Shown: positions 27,377-37,254, counted from the stretch's first letter. The stretch: 64,000 nt of DNA from Methylotenera sp. (GCA_013141075.1 JABFRQ010000001.1:434001-498000); one strand, 5' to 3'. The notes: a model not told the origin generated them from the sequence alone. Numbers and translations are program-made.

Positions 27377-28828
27377 TTATTTTTGTTTTGGTTGCACGCC
27401 AACAGTTGCTTTTGCTGTTGCGCCAGCAATCACTGGGGTAAAGCCTAAGCCAAGAATCCAATCTCCACCCAGTTTTGTTTTATAAGATTGGTAGCCTGCA
27501 CCTGCATATGCTGATACGCCACCTGCATTAAAACTCAATGCCAATTGAGGTGAAAATACATAATCACCGATTGGATATTGACCGAAAGTGATTACAGTAG
27601 GTAATTTAAGCGCCAACGCCTCGCCACCTGCTTGTCCATATGCATCAAATTTCAAGCCATTTTTAGTGATTTTTGCACCAACTTTTCCATCAACTTTTAA
27701 TTCCACAGCTGTGGATGCGTTAATTTTCACTGGCATTCCAGCCAACACACCTTCAGTATTCATATATTCATACACCCATTCTCTGTTGATGTCAAAGCCA
27801 GCTTCAATGCCATTTTTGCCAACAGAAACGACTATATTACCACTGCCATCGGTAAAACTCCGCTGACCAAAAAACTCATTTGTAGGGCGACCGCCACTGT
27901 TGAAAAGTTCATATTTAAAATCTAGCTCCCATGGTTTTTTGTCTGCAAAATTATCTTTGTTATAGGTAGTTGCATTTTTATAGGCTTCTTTTGATGAATT
28001 GACTGCTTGATTCATCATTGATTTTCCACTCCATGCACTGGTATCGTACCGTCCTGTTTTAACGTTTCTATTGTCTGTGATAAATGTTTTTTTAGTTTGA
28101 CTCTCAGACTCATACGCACCCAGCCCTATAGTTCTTGCTAAAGAGGTGTTGTCTGCTAGGCTTTCAACACCGTTCATTATAGGTGTTCTTGTAAGAATTT
28201 TGTTCACACCATTCATGGTATTTGTTGAGTCTATCTGGTCTTTAACTTTGCCCCCCTGTGGTAGTAACACATCCTTCGGCACACCCAACATCGTTGCATT
28301 CAGCCCACCATTACGTGCATTGTAATTAGCATAATCCGCGTCTGATGAGAATTGGTCTCGCGTAAAGGTAACGCCTTGCTCGGCCGCAGTGCTCATGCCG
28401 CTATTCAAACCATTACGATTAGGCAAGGTGTAAGCCGCTTCATCCCACTGCGCACCCACACTGGCTTGTTGGGCTTCGGTGAGGTAAACGCCCGCACCTC
28501 GGGTATCGCCATTCAAGTTAATGCTGGCGTTACTTTTTACTGAGGTTGTATTGCCCAGCGCCGCCCGTTGCTCGGCTACTATATTTTCAAGTCGGTTTTG
28601 CGTGAAGTTAATGATGGTGTCAGTGGCGACTTGTTGCCAGTTGACTTTACCACCGCGCACCACTAGTTGCGATAAGGCATTGGCGCCTGCATTCACTGCG
28701 GCACGACCTAGGTCGTTGCCAATGCTGCCGCTTGAAGCACCGAACTTGCCTTGACTATCAAACCCTGTTAAGCCAAGTTTATTAGTGATGGAAGCGCCTG
28801 CAACCGCACCTAGCCCCGCAATTGCCAC
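27377..28828 (-). CDS. Orphan C-terminal fragment of a filamentous-haemagglutinin/CDI-like exoprotein
   Basis: 483 residues from a GTG, but similarity-like sequence (STIPGQQKGFSWSSVAIAGLGAVAGAS) continues upstream to about 28909, where the frame meets stop codons at the pcnB promoter. The first 100 residues (GNDLGRAAVNAGANALSQLVVRGGKVNWQQVATDTI) look like the region before the variable end of large secreted haemagglutinins. The rest is Gly/Asn/Thr-rich, ending in a beta-rich segment with repeated GxAxAG patterns. There is no signal peptide, ribosome site or VENN motif. So it is the 3' end of a much larger gene, now cut off; expression is doubtful. Confidence 0.6.
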   Translation of the reverse strand: MAIAGLGAVAGASITNKLGLTGFDSQGKFGASSGSIGNDLGRAAVNAGANALSQLVVRGGKVNWQQVATDTIINFTQNRLENIVAEQRAALGNTTSVKSNASINLNGDTRGAGVYLTEAQQASVGAQWDEAAYTLPNRNGLNSGMSTAAEQGVTFTRDQFSSDADYANYNARNGGLNATMLGVPKDVLLPQGGKVKDQIDSTNTMNGVNKILTRTPIMNGVESLADNTSLARTIGLGAYESESQTKKTFITDNRNVKTGRYDTSAWSGKSMMNQAVNSSKEAYKNATTYNKDNFADKKPWELDFKYELFNSGGRPTNEFFGQRSFTDGSGNIVVSVGKNGIEAGFDINREWVYEYMNTEGVLAGMPVKINASTAVELKVDGKVGAKITKNGLKFDAYGQAGGEALALKLPTVITFGQYPIGDYVFSPQLALSFNAGGVSAYAGAGYQSYKTKLGGDWILGLGFTPVIAGATAKATVGVQPKQK

Positions 28829-28920
28829 ACTGCTCCAGCTAAAGCCTTTTTGTTGGCCTGGGATGGTGCTAATCTGCCTTTGGTTAAAGCTACAATTTAG
28901 TTTTAAGTTATAATCTTATT

Positions 28921-30354
28921 ATGATTAAAAAATTATTCGCTAAAATTTTCACGCCAAAAAGCAAAAAAACTGAGCCAGCTCATGCAGAGAAATCTCAGCC
29001 ATCTCGCACTACATTAAACGCTAAAAAACCTGTGCAAAAAAACCACGCTGATAAAAATCATGGCGCGGCGGTTATCTCGCACAAAACTCATAAAATTGAC
29101 CGCAATTTACTCAGCAATGCCGCGCTAAAAACCACTGAAGGCTTACAAAAAGCGGGGTTTACGGCTTATATTGTAGGCGGTGCTGTGCGCGATTTAGTGT
29201 TAGATTATCCACCTAAAGATTTTGATGTGGCCACCGATGCCACGCCTGAAGATGTGAACCGAATTTTTAGACGCTCGCGCATTATTGGCAAGCGGTTTAG
29301 GTTGGTGCATGTGCTGTTTGGCGATGAAACGATTGAAGTTTCAACCTTTCGCGGCAGTCATCTAGAGACAAGTAAAGATGCAAAAGTGAATGACTCAGGC
29401 CGTATTTTACGTGACAACGTATTCGGCTCAATTGTTGAAGATGCTGTGCGCCGCGACTTTACTGCAAATGCGCTGTATTACGACCCTGCTACGCAAGAGG
29501 TGCTAGATTTTCACAATGGTTATGCCGACATTAAAGCAGGCATTTTGCGCATGATAGGAGACCCACTCACCCGCTACCAAGAAGACCCTGTGCGCATGTT
29601 GCGTGCGGTAAGGTTATCTGCAAAACTTGGCTTGAAGATTGAAGCGAAAACTGAAGCGCCAATCGCCAAAAATGCGGATTTATTGCAAGATGTGCCGCCT
29701 AGCCGCCTCTTTGATGAAATGCTTAAATTGTTTTTATCAGGCCACGCAATAGAATCTGTTGCCGCGCTGCGCGAGCAACACTTGCACCACGGCTTATTGC
29801 CGATGCTAGACGTGGTGCTAGAGCAGCCGATGGGGGAGCGTTTTGTGATGATGGCTTTGCAAAACACCGATGACCGCATTCTTTCAGGAAAATCTGCCAA
29901 CCCTAGCTTTTTATTCGCGTGCCTGTTGTGGCATGAAATGCTCGCCGCGTGGGAAGTGTACAAAGCCGAAGGTCAGCATGCGATTCCAGCGCTGCACAAT
30001 GCTATGAGCGAAGTGATTGCCACGCAAGCTGAAAAACTGGCGATTCATAACCGCTACACCGCCACTATGAAAGAAATTTGGGGCTTGCAGCCACGCTTTG
30101 AGCAACGCGCTGGCAAGCGCCCTTTTGGCTTACTCACGCACCCGCGCTACCGCGCGGGCTATGACTTTTTATTACTGCGTTGTGAATCTGGCGAGCTACC
30201 AATGGAGCTAGGCGAATGGTGGACAGCTTTTGCCGAAGCCGATGGCGATGCCCGCGTAGCCATGCTACAAGCTGACACCGAGCCTAAAAAGCGTAAAAAA
30301 AGAAACCGTAAAAAACCTAGCGGCGCCAATGCTGGCAACGCTACAAACGCGTAA
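28921..30354 (+). CDS. pcnB: Poly(A) polymerase I
   Basis: 477 residues. A Lys-rich N terminus (1-50) is followed by the nucleotidyltransferase motif GGAVRDLVLDYPPKDFDVATDA (DxD), the RRDFTANALYYD segment and the RNA-binding domain EDPVRMLRAVRLSAKLG; the tail is Lys/Arg-rich (KKRKKRNRKKP). It adds 3' poly(A) tails that promote RNA decay. No ribosome site is seen; a TATAAT (28909-28914) ends 6 bases before the ATG, hinting at a leaderless mRNA. The following folK is close and likely in the same unit. Confidence 0.95.
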   Translation: MIKKLFAKIFTPKSKKTEPAHAEKSQPSRTTLNAKKPVQKNHADKNHGAAVISHKTHKIDRNLLSNAALKTTEGLQKAGFTAYIVGGAVRDLVLDYPPKDFDVATDATPEDVNRIFRRSRIIGKRFRLVHVLFGDETIEVSTFRGSHLETSKDAKVNDSGRILRDNVFGSIVEDAVRRDFTANALYYDPATQEVLDFHNGYADIKAGILRMIGDPLTRYQEDPVRMLRAVRLSAKLGLKIEAKTEAPIAKNADLLQDVPPSRLFDEMLKLFLSGHAIESVAALREQHLHHGLLPMLDVVLEQPMGERFVMMALQNTDDRILSGKSANPSFLFACLLWHEMLAAWEVYKAEGQHAIPALHNAMSEVIATQAEKLAIHNRYTATMKEIWGLQPRFEQRAGKRPFGLLTHPRYRAGYDFLLLRCESGELPMELGEWWTAFAEADGDARVAMLQADTEPKKRKKRNRKKPSGANAGNATNA

Positions 30355-30364
30355 AATTGTTGTG

Positions 30365-30862
30365 ATGAAGCAAGCCTTTATTGCTTTAGGTAGCAATTTA
30401 GAAGACCCCGTTTTGCAAGTGAAAAAAGCTTTTGCAGCTTTGGCGCAACTACCAAAAACGTGTGTGCTAAAAAAATCTTCTTTATACCAAACTGCGCCGA
30501 TTGATTGCCCGCAAGCCACAGAACAAGCTGTGCCAGATTTCATTAACGCTGTGGCTGAAATTGAAACAGCACTTTCACCCGAAGCATTATTAGAAGCATT
30601 ACATACCATTGAAAACGCCGCAGGCCGCGAGCGACCTTACATCAATGCCCCACGCGTATTAGATTGCGATTTATTGCTGTATGAAAATGTGGTGCAAAAT
30701 ACCCGCAAACTCAAGCTACCACACCCGCGCATGCATACTCGAGGATTTGTTTTATTGCCATTATTTGAGATTGCACCACAACTTAATGTGCCAAATCATG
30801 GCAAAATAGCAACATTGATTACGCCTGAGTTATCGCTAGGCATCCAAAAGCTAGATATATAA
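30365..30862 (+). CDS. folK: 2-amino-4-hydroxy-6-hydroxymethyldihydropteridine pyrophosphokinase
   Basis: 165 residues from the ATG at 30365 (MKQAFIALGSN). The family signature is RPYINAPRVLDCDLLLYEN, with one Asp of the usual LDLDILL replaced by Cys (LDCDLLL keeps the second Asp); LPHPRMHTRGFVLLPL follows. It transfers pyrophosphate from ATP in folate synthesis. It begins 10 bases after pcnB, so I infer one operon with pcnB, dNK and panBC. Confidence 0.95.
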   Translation: MKQAFIALGSNLEDPVLQVKKAFAALAQLPKTCVLKKSSLYQTAPIDCPQATEQAVPDFINAVAEIETALSPEALLEALHTIENAAGRERPYINAPRVLDCDLLLYENVVQNTRKLKLPHPRMHTRGFVLLPLFEIAPQLNVPNHGKIATLITPELSLGIQKLDI

Positions 30863-30886
30863 AAACTATAGGCTACAAAATAAAGC

Positions 30887-31534
30887 ATGAGCATTTTTAC
30901 TAAATACCCGTATATCGTCGTTGAAGGTCCAATTGGCTGCGGAAAAACCACTCTGGCAAAAATGCTTGCGGATAAATTTCCCGTGGATTACTTGTCTGAA
31001 AAAGCTGAGTCTAACCCATTTTTACCGCGCTTTTACCAAGATGCTCAGCGTTATGCTTTGCCTACGCAGCTATTCTTTTTATTTCAGCGCGCCAACCAAA
31101 TTGCCGATTTAAATCAGCGTGACATGTTTGCCAAACCCGTAATTGCTGACTTTTTTTTAGAAAAAGACCCTATCTTTGCGCGCCTAAATTTAGATGATGA
31201 AGAATACGCGCTATACCACCAAATTTACACGCATTTACAATTAAAAGCGCCAAAGCCAGATTTGGTAATCTACCTGCAAACGCCTGTGGATGCGCTTGTA
31301 GAGCGTATTGAAGACCGCAATGTACAATATGAGCAAGATATTCCGCGTGAATATTTAGAGCGTTTAGCCAATGCTTATAGCGAGTTTTTTCATAATTACG
31401 ACACCTCACCCGTGCTTATTGTGAACAACGCAAAACTCAATATTTTAAAAAACCCAGACGCACTAGATTTACTATTAAATCGCATTTTGCAAATCACTAG
31501 CCAGCGTGAGTTTTTTAATCCAAATTTTGATTAA
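30887..31534 (+). CDS. Deoxynucleoside kinase (dCK/dGK family)
   Basis: 215 residues. P-loop VVEGPIGCGKTTLAKML (12-26), then the deoxynucleoside-kinase segments LPRFYQDAQRYALPTQLFFLFQRANQI and PVIADFFLEKDPIFA, and the lid segment VERIEDRNVQYEQDIPREYLERLANAY. It phosphorylates deoxynucleosides for salvage; exact base preference is not visible. Between folK and panB, an arrangement seen in other betaproteobacteria. Confidence 0.9.
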   Translation: MSIFTKYPYIVVEGPIGCGKTTLAKMLADKFPVDYLSEKAESNPFLPRFYQDAQRYALPTQLFFLFQRANQIADLNQRDMFAKPVIADFFLEKDPIFARLNLDDEEYALYHQIYTHLQLKAPKPDLVIYLQTPVDALVERIEDRNVQYEQDIPREYLERLANAYSEFFHNYDTSPVLIVNNAKLNILKNPDALDLLLNRILQITSQREFFNPNFD

Positions 31535-31555
31535 ATTGATAGATATTTTTCAACA

Positions 31556-32368
31556 ATGAATTTAGCTGAACTACAAAAAATAGCAGCCGCTGGCGAAAAA
31601 ATCGCCATGCTTACTTGCTACGATTCAACTTTTGCCAAACTGATGGAGCTCGCTGGCGTAGATATCCTACTAGTCGGCGACTCGCTCGGCATGGTATTGC
31701 AAGGCGCAGAAAACACGCTCAACGTAAGTATGCACCACATGACCTATCACACTAAAATGGTGAAAAATGGCGCGCCAAACACTGTGATTATGGCGGATAT
31801 GCCCATTGGCAGCTATGAGCAAGATAACGAAGCGGCCTACAAAAATGCGCTTTGGTTAATTAAAAGTGGCGCGCATATTGTAAAGTTTGAAGGCGGCGAT
31901 AAACGCGTAGAAACCGCGCGTTACTTGGTTGAGCGCGGCATTCCTGTGTGTGCGCATTTAGGTTTTACGCCGCAATCTGTTAACCAACTTGGCGGCTATA
32001 AAATTCAAGGTAAAACTGAAGAGTCTGCCGAACATATTTTAAAAGATGCCAAAGCCATGAGCGAGGCAGGCGCGAGTTTTGTGTTGTTAGAAATGGTGCC
32101 AGCCGCGCTTGCCAAAAAAATCACAGAAAGTATCAACGTCCCTACTATCGGCATCGGCGCTGGTATTGATTGCAGCGGGCAAGTATTGGTGGTGCAAGAT
32201 TTACTCGGCATTTACACAGGCTCAGCCAACAAAAAACCTGAAGAGTTTAAATCACCACGTTTTGTGCGCAACTTTTTAAAAGACACTAACAGCGTGCAAC
32301 AAGCAGTTGAAAACTATGTGCAAGCGGTAAAAAATAAGACTTTTCCTGCGGCAGAACATAGCTACTAA
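31556..32368 (+). CDS. panB: 3-methyl-2-oxobutanoate hydroxymethyltransferase
   Basis: 270 residues. MLTCYDSTFAKLMELAGVDILLVGDSLGMVLQG, DMPIGSY and PTIGIGAGIDCSGQVLVVQDLLG are signatures of PanB. It makes ketopantoate with methylenetetrahydrofolate, first step of pantothenate synthesis. In line with folK, dNK and panC. Confidence 0.97.
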   Translation: MNLAELQKIAAAGEKIAMLTCYDSTFAKLMELAGVDILLVGDSLGMVLQGAENTLNVSMHHMTYHTKMVKNGAPNTVIMADMPIGSYEQDNEAAYKNALWLIKSGAHIVKFEGGDKRVETARYLVERGIPVCAHLGFTPQSVNQLGGYKIQGKTEESAEHILKDAKAMSEAGASFVLLEMVPAALAKKITESINVPTIGIGAGIDCSGQVLVVQDLLGIYTGSANKKPEEFKSPRFVRNFLKDTNSVQQAVENYVQAVKNKTFPAAEHSY

Positions 32369-32398
32369 TTCAGCAAAAAATCTATCGAGGAATTTTCA

Positions 32399-32436
32399 TG
32401 CCTCTACGAGCCAGTCTGAATAAGGCTTGCAGAGGC
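32399..32436. repeat. Palindromic repeat, CTGCGAGCC family (diverged copy E)
   Basis: TGCCTCTACGAGCC (32399-32412) pairs with GGCTTGCAGAGGC (32424-32436). Lies between panB and panC. Confidence 0.65.
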
Positions 32437-32539
32437 GGTCAATGAACCTAGGTCAAAAATACCTGCTTTTTATGTGTTTATTCATTCGTTTTACAATTGT
32501 TTTTACACGCCACAAATTTGCCAATGCTAAAATGCACAC

Positions 32540-33403
32540 ATGCAAATAATCCACACTGTTACCGAATTACGCGCCGCCCTCAACAACCAAGCCAGCATTG
32601 GTTTTGTGCCTACTATGGGCAACTTGCACGCGGGGCATATTCACCTAGTTGAGCTGGCCAAACAACATGCAACAATAGTTGTGGTGAGCATTTTTGTAAA
32701 TCCATTACAATTTGGTGCCAATGAAGATTTAGCAAGCTACCCGCGCACACTAGAAGCTGATTGTGAAAAGCTTAAACTAGCGGGCACGGACATTGTATTT
32801 GCGCCAACCGTGGCCGAAATGTATGTTGATTTTGATGGTAAAAATCTCAACCAAAGCATGACGATTACACCGCCACCTATTGCCAATGAACTTTGTGGTG
32901 CATCGCGTCCTGGGCATTTTGCTGGCGTGGCAACTGTGGTAATGAAACTATTTAATATGGTTCAACCTAACGTTGCGGTGTTTGGCAAAAAAGATTTTCA
33001 GCAATTATTTATCATCAAAGAAATGGTGAAACAATTTAATTTACCCATTGAAATTATTGCTGGCGAAACCATGCGTGAAGCAAGCGACTTGGCGATGAGC
33101 TCACGTAATGGCTATTTAACTGATGCGCAGCGCGCCTCTGCAAGCCAATTAAATAGCGCCTTGCAGGGCATTGTGAATCAGCTAAAAAGTGGTAATAAAG
33201 ATTTTTTAAGCCTAGAAAGTAGCGCTGCAGACCATTTAAACAAAGCGGGTTGGGAAGTAGATTACATCTCAATTCGCTCCGCCCTCACCTTGCAGCCCGC
33301 GCAAACGCAAGATAGCCATTTAGTGGTGCTTGGCGCGGCTAAAATCAGCAACAATCAAGCAGGAAAAACGCGTTTGATTGATAATATTGAGGTGAACGTT
33401 TAA
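32540..33403 (+). CDS. panC: Pantoate-beta-alanine ligase
   Basis: 287 residues. FVPTMGNLHAGHIHLV has the HxGH motif, VVSIFVNPLQFGANEDLASYPR the next conserved part, and MSSRNGYL the KMSKS-like site. It joins pantoate and beta-alanine with ATP. The ATG has no ribosome site, and a TAAAAT element ends 6 bases upstream. A weak repeat-like stretch at 33134-33173 encodes SASQLNSALQGIV. Confidence 0.97.
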   Translation: MQIIHTVTELRAALNNQASIGFVPTMGNLHAGHIHLVELAKQHATIVVVSIFVNPLQFGANEDLASYPRTLEADCEKLKLAGTDIVFAPTVAEMYVDFDGKNLNQSMTITPPPIANELCGASRPGHFAGVATVVMKLFNMVQPNVAVFGKKDFQQLFIIKEMVKQFNLPIEIIAGETMREASDLAMSSRNGYLTDAQRASASQLNSALQGIVNQLKSGNKDFLSLESSAADHLNKAGWEVDYISIRSALTLQPAQTQDSHLVVLGAAKISNNQAGKTRLIDNIEVNV

Positions 33404-33409
33404 GCGTTT

Positions 33410-33438
33410 ATAGGCGCAATCAATTGCGCCCTATAATT
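33410..33438 (+). terminator. Terminator after panC
   Basis: TATAGGCGCAAT / ATTGCGCCCTATA hairpin with a 2-base loop and one bulge, followed by ATTTTTTC on the plus strand. It may also end the convergent DUF4153 gene. Confidence 0.75.
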
Positions 33439-35278
33439 TTTTCACCTGATAGGTTTTATCGCCAATTTTTAAATCTTGCCAAGCGGGTGTTACTGTACTT
33501 ATTTTACCTACTTCAAGTGCGGCAGTTTTTGCAACCTCATCACAGCATTCTAAGTTAATCGTGGCGACTTTATGCCAGCCAGTTTTAAGCCAACCAGCAG
33601 CCTCTTTGCTATATACAATGCCATCATTCTGATTTAATACTACCACTTCAGCTAGTTTGTCTTGGTTAAGGTCTATTGCTAGCACTTGGCAATTTTTGGA
33701 ATTAGGTTGTGACTTAGCATCATTCATCGCAGTAGCCATATCATTGTGCAAACACCGCAAATATATTTTATTCGTTTTGTACTCTAAAAATAGTGCGTCA
33801 AAAAAAGATTTATCTACTTGCGCACCTTTTGGGTAAACAGTGAAGCGCGCTTGCAAGGCTTCTTGCGTTGCAATGGTATTTGCTGCGTTAACTGTCGCTG
33901 TGGCGTAGCGATAATCCATTTTCAATGTGGCTTCTACCAGCGGCTTAATAGTTGAGGCTTGCGGGCTTGCGGTATCGGCCAAAAGTTTGCGTAAAGCAGT
34001 ATCGCCATATTTGCCACCACTAAAACGTAAATATGAATAATCAAACACATCTGCGGCTACTTTGCCATTATTTAAACGCGCCATTTGGCTTTGCACGCCA
34101 ATGCGCATGGGGCTGAGGATGGGTGAATAGAGCAAGCCGATAGTCACAAGTAAGAAAATTGCCGTCATCACGTTGATGGGCCTAATGGCTTGCATCCAAT
34201 TGGTATTGGTTTTACTAGCGTCGCTTTTAAATGATTGAAATGCAGCATAAGCGTAACCTAAGCTGTAAATGGTAATAATAAAAGTGAGGCTTGCCGCCCA
34301 CACACGGTCGTCTGTCCAGCCGTATTGGGCAATGCGCAAATACAAGGCGTAAATGCACAATAGTGCGTAAATTGGCATAGTCATTACGCCCACATTGGCA
34401 AGCTTGAGCAGCCATGTGGGGTATTGAATGCTTTTACCATCTTGATACGCAGTATTGAGCAAAAATACCATGAGTGCTAGCAAACCCAGCATTAGGCTGG
34501 TGGCGTAGCCTGTACCCCACAACGCGCCTAAGCCTTTAAATGGCAAGGTGATGATAAACGCTAGCAATATTAAACTCACTAATGGCAACAACCAGCCCAG
34601 CACGTGCAAAATAGCGCGTTTGAATTCTGATAAGGCCTCTTGTTTTGCACTATAAAGCGAAATGCCCAAGCCAAACGCCACGGCAGTGGCAGGGTAAATA
34701 AAGTAAACGTCTTCAATAATTTTTTGAAATAACGTGATGCCAAGCACTTTAAACAGCCCTGCGAGCATGAGCAATGCCGCCCAAAACAGCCCTGTAAAAA
34801 TGCCTGCGGTGATGAGTTTTACCGCGTTGCGCCAAGAAAAATCATACAAAGAAGCGTAGCGATTAAACCAGTGCTGATATTGGCAATAATGCTCAATAAA
34901 CGTGACCGCAATAAACCACGCCACTAGCATGCAAAAGCCAAATTGCCAAATAAAGCCGTCGCTGTTATAACTCGCCAAGCCATGCATGTAGCTCACATCA
35001 CCTATATACATTGCACAAAATGCCGCGATCACGCTAAAGGTACCGACCAAACTAAACGCCAATTTACGCGGCTGGCTAGCCAATAACATCATGCTGAGCG
35101 GAAAGCTAATCGCCAGCACATACAAAGGCAAAATTACATTGAAATATTGTCGTGCATTGGCTAATTGATCTACCCAAAGCCAAATGAGTAATAGCGCAAT
35201 GCCTTGCAAAAAAGCCATGCCGACAATAAACCATTTTTCATTAACTTTACTTTCACTTTGAGGGACTAAGTCTGTCAT
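33431..35278 (-). CDS. DUF4153 multi-pass membrane protein
   Basis: 615 residues. About eleven membrane segments in the first 400 residues (for example FIVGMAFLQGIALLLIWLWV, LPLYVLAISFPLSMMLLA, FGFCMLVAWFIAVTFIEHY), then a soluble C-terminal part (about 400-615). The pattern and FIYPATAVAFGLGISLYSAK-like segments fit DUF4153. Function unknown. It points against panC and panD and interrupts a possible panBC-panD neighbourhood. Confidence 0.82.
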   Translation of the reverse strand: MTDLVPQSESKVNEKWFIVGMAFLQGIALLLIWLWVDQLANARQYFNVILPLYVLAISFPLSMMLLASQPRKLAFSLVGTFSVIAAFCAMYIGDVSYMHGLASYNSDGFIWQFGFCMLVAWFIAVTFIEHYCQYQHWFNRYASLYDFSWRNAVKLITAGIFTGLFWAALLMLAGLFKVLGITLFQKIIEDVYFIYPATAVAFGLGISLYSAKQEALSEFKRAILHVLGWLLPLVSLILLAFIITLPFKGLGALWGTGYATSLMLGLLALMVFLLNTAYQDGKSIQYPTWLLKLANVGVMTMPIYALLCIYALYLRIAQYGWTDDRVWAASLTFIITIYSLGYAYAAFQSFKSDASKTNTNWMQAIRPINVMTAIFLLVTIGLLYSPILSPMRIGVQSQMARLNNGKVAADVFDYSYLRFSGGKYGDTALRKLLADTASPQASTIKPLVEATLKMDYRYATATVNAANTIATQEALQARFTVYPKGAQVDKSFFDALFLEYKTNKIYLRCLHNDMATAMNDAKSQPNSKNCQVLAIDLNQDKLAEVVVLNQNDGIVYSKEAAGWLKTGWHKVATINLECCDEVAKTAALEVGKISTVTPAWQDLKIGDKTYQVKKL

Positions 35279-35418
35279 TTTATTTTTTCTTTTATTAGGT
35301 ACAATATTGCTTATATTAAGGCGTTGTTGTGAAGTGAGTGTGAAGTTTTCGCTTATTGAAAATGAATGCTGGATGAAAATCTCACTCTCAATATTAGCGG
35401 CATGAAAACATCCATAAG

Positions 35419-37254
35419 TTAATTTACTACCGCATTAAACTTCACCACAGCAGATTCACTTGGCCTTATTTCACCTGCCGCATAGCCGCTTTCTACTGGC
35501 ATGGCAATGCCGTAATTAACGGTCACATTGCCAGCATTGTGCAATGCGCCATCCGCATCAGCATTGGTGGTAGTCAGATATTTAGGGTATGCGCCAGCAC
35601 GCGTGTCGCCAATAACATCTAGGCTAAAACCACGTCCGATGGCCGATGTCGGCGTGCCCGTTAAGCTATTACAACCAGTCGCGCCACCAGTGCCATTAAT
35701 TAAGTTTGGATCAAAAGTGGCAAACACGCCGACAGGATCGGATAATTGCGTGAGTATGGCAGAAGCGCTACCCGAGTTAGTTGCCGTAATAATATACTGC
35801 ACCACAGCACCAGGAATATTTTTAGGGTCAGTCGTACCGTTGACGGGGTCGCACAACACATTGACGGTTTTTTGCAAGCTTAACAATGCGCCGCAAGGGT
35901 GAGTTTCGTTATATAAGCTGGTTACTTGGGCTGGCGTGAGTGCGCCATTAAATACTTTTAGCTCGTCAATTCTGCCGCTGAATTTGTAGCCATTATCATT
36001 ACCCCAACCGCCAACGCGCAGTGTGGTACCTACAATAGCATTAGCAGGTATGATATTGCCTGAGAAAACGCTTAATGGCTGTGCAATACCATCAATATAA
36101 AGGCTATTTGCAGTTCTGCTGCCATTCGTAAAAATTGCCGTCACATGCTTCCACGTATTCGCTAAACTAGGTGAGGCAATGCCGTACACATCACTCCCTG
36201 CCGTGTTAAAACCAAAACCACCAGCGTTATACCATAAATCATGTAACTGCCAACCAATCGGCATTGTGCCTGAAACACCATTCCAATACATCCAAAAGCT
36301 CACACTGGTTTGTGCACCCATGGTGATATTTACAGGTAAGTTTGGAATACTCACTCTACCCGTTGAATTTACCGCTGTAGTAAACGTGCCATAGCCACAA
36401 GTGCCAGGGTTGCCTGTGCGAGCAGGTGCTACAGATGCGGGCACTGGCGCGGTTGTTGCAATTACATCGCCATGCCGATTGTTACCACTAGTATCTTTTA
36501 CACTACCCACACCTACCGCCCAAGTGGCTTCATCCATGCGGTATTGGCCAAGCAACACCGCAGCACCACAGGTGTTAGGAGCGCTAGCTGTATTGCGTGC
36601 TAAGGGCGGTGTGCGGACTAAAAAATCTACTGAATTGTTATCTGTTTCATAGCAACCCAAACCTACACGAACATCGCTAGTAGTATTACTGGGCGCAGGC
36701 GCGGCGGCGGTTTCAAAAGCGCCTGCTGCGCCGTAACCTATAAAATCCACCACTTGCGCCAAACCTACAGGATTTACAACCACGAGTGGCGTGATGGTAT
36801 TGACCAGCGCAACTTTACCCACTGCGGCATTGATGTTGAGAGTGATGAACGAGGCATCAGGCGTTGGCAATGCCACCCCAGCTACACCGCCATTACCTAG
36901 CCGAATTAAATAATACTGCCCTACCCCCAAAGTGCCTGTTAAAGGCACGGCAGTCCAAGCGGCAGAGCCAGCCGCTGCGTATTGCACAGACCAACCTGCC
37001 AAGCTCACAGACGAATTACCGCGGTTAAATAGCTCAATAAAATCACTATTGTAGGTCGCGCCTGCATTGCCGCCACCGCCGTACACTTGGCTAATGACCG
37101 CGCCTGTAGAAAGTGCATATGCAAACCTTGGCATAAAACCAAAAAAAGTGCACACAAGCAAAGCACACACATAAACAATGCGCTTTTTTTTAAAAAAATA
37201 GCTTGGTTTAACAATACTCAAACGTGATTCTCTAATCTCAAAAACTTTCCCCAA
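35419..37254 (-). CDS. Secreted surface protein: lamin-tail domain, LamG-like domain and DUF11-like repeat
   Basis: 611 residues from a TTG at 37254; the true start is unsure, as there are further TTG codons and no ATG before the signal region. Signal/membrane segment near residues 25-48 (VYVCALLVCTFFGFMPRFAYA). The lamin-tail-like part (about 50-200) has VISQVYGGGGNAGATYNSDFIELFNRG; a concanavalin/LamG-like domain (about 240-450) has VSFWMYWNG, YIDGIAQPLSVFSGN and RIDELKVFNGALTPAQV. A DUF11-like domain follows (about 460-560, VVQYIITATNSGSASA). Likely an exported adhesin or matrix protein. Confidence 0.75.
   Translation of the reverse strand: MGKVFEIRESRLSIVKPSYFFKKKRIVYVCALLVCTFFGFMPRFAYALSTGAVISQVYGGGGNAGATYNSDFIELFNRGNSSVSLAGWSVQYAAAGSAAWTAVPLTGTLGVGQYYLIRLGNGGVAGVALPTPDASFITLNINAAVGKVALVNTITPLVVVNPVGLAQVVDFIGYGAAGAFETAAAPAPSNTTSDVRVGLGCYETDNNSVDFLVRTPPLARNTASAPNTCGAAVLLGQYRMDEATWAVGVGSVKDTSGNNRHGDVIATTAPVPASVAPARTGNPGTCGYGTFTTAVNSTGRVSIPNLPVNITMGAQTSVSFWMYWNGVSGTMPIGWQLHDLWYNAGGFGFNTAGSDVYGIASPSLANTWKHVTAIFTNGSRTANSLYIDGIAQPLSVFSGNIIPANAIVGTTLRVGGWGNDNGYKFSGRIDELKVFNGALTPAQVTSLYNETHPCGALLSLQKTVNVLCDPVNGTTDPKNIPGAVVQYIITATNSGSASAILTQLSDPVGVFATFDPNLINGTGGATGCNSLTGTPTSAIGRGFSLDVIGDTRAGAYPKYLTTTNADADGALHNAGNVTVNYGIAMPVESGYAAGEIRPSESAVVKFNAVVN

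Noticed and set aside
33134..33173. Repeat-like stretch in panC (GCCTCTGCAAGCC...TTGCAGGGCATTG)
   Set aside because: It resembles the CTGCGAGCC repeat at both ends, but it is read in another frame and encodes a native-looking helix, so the match may be chance.
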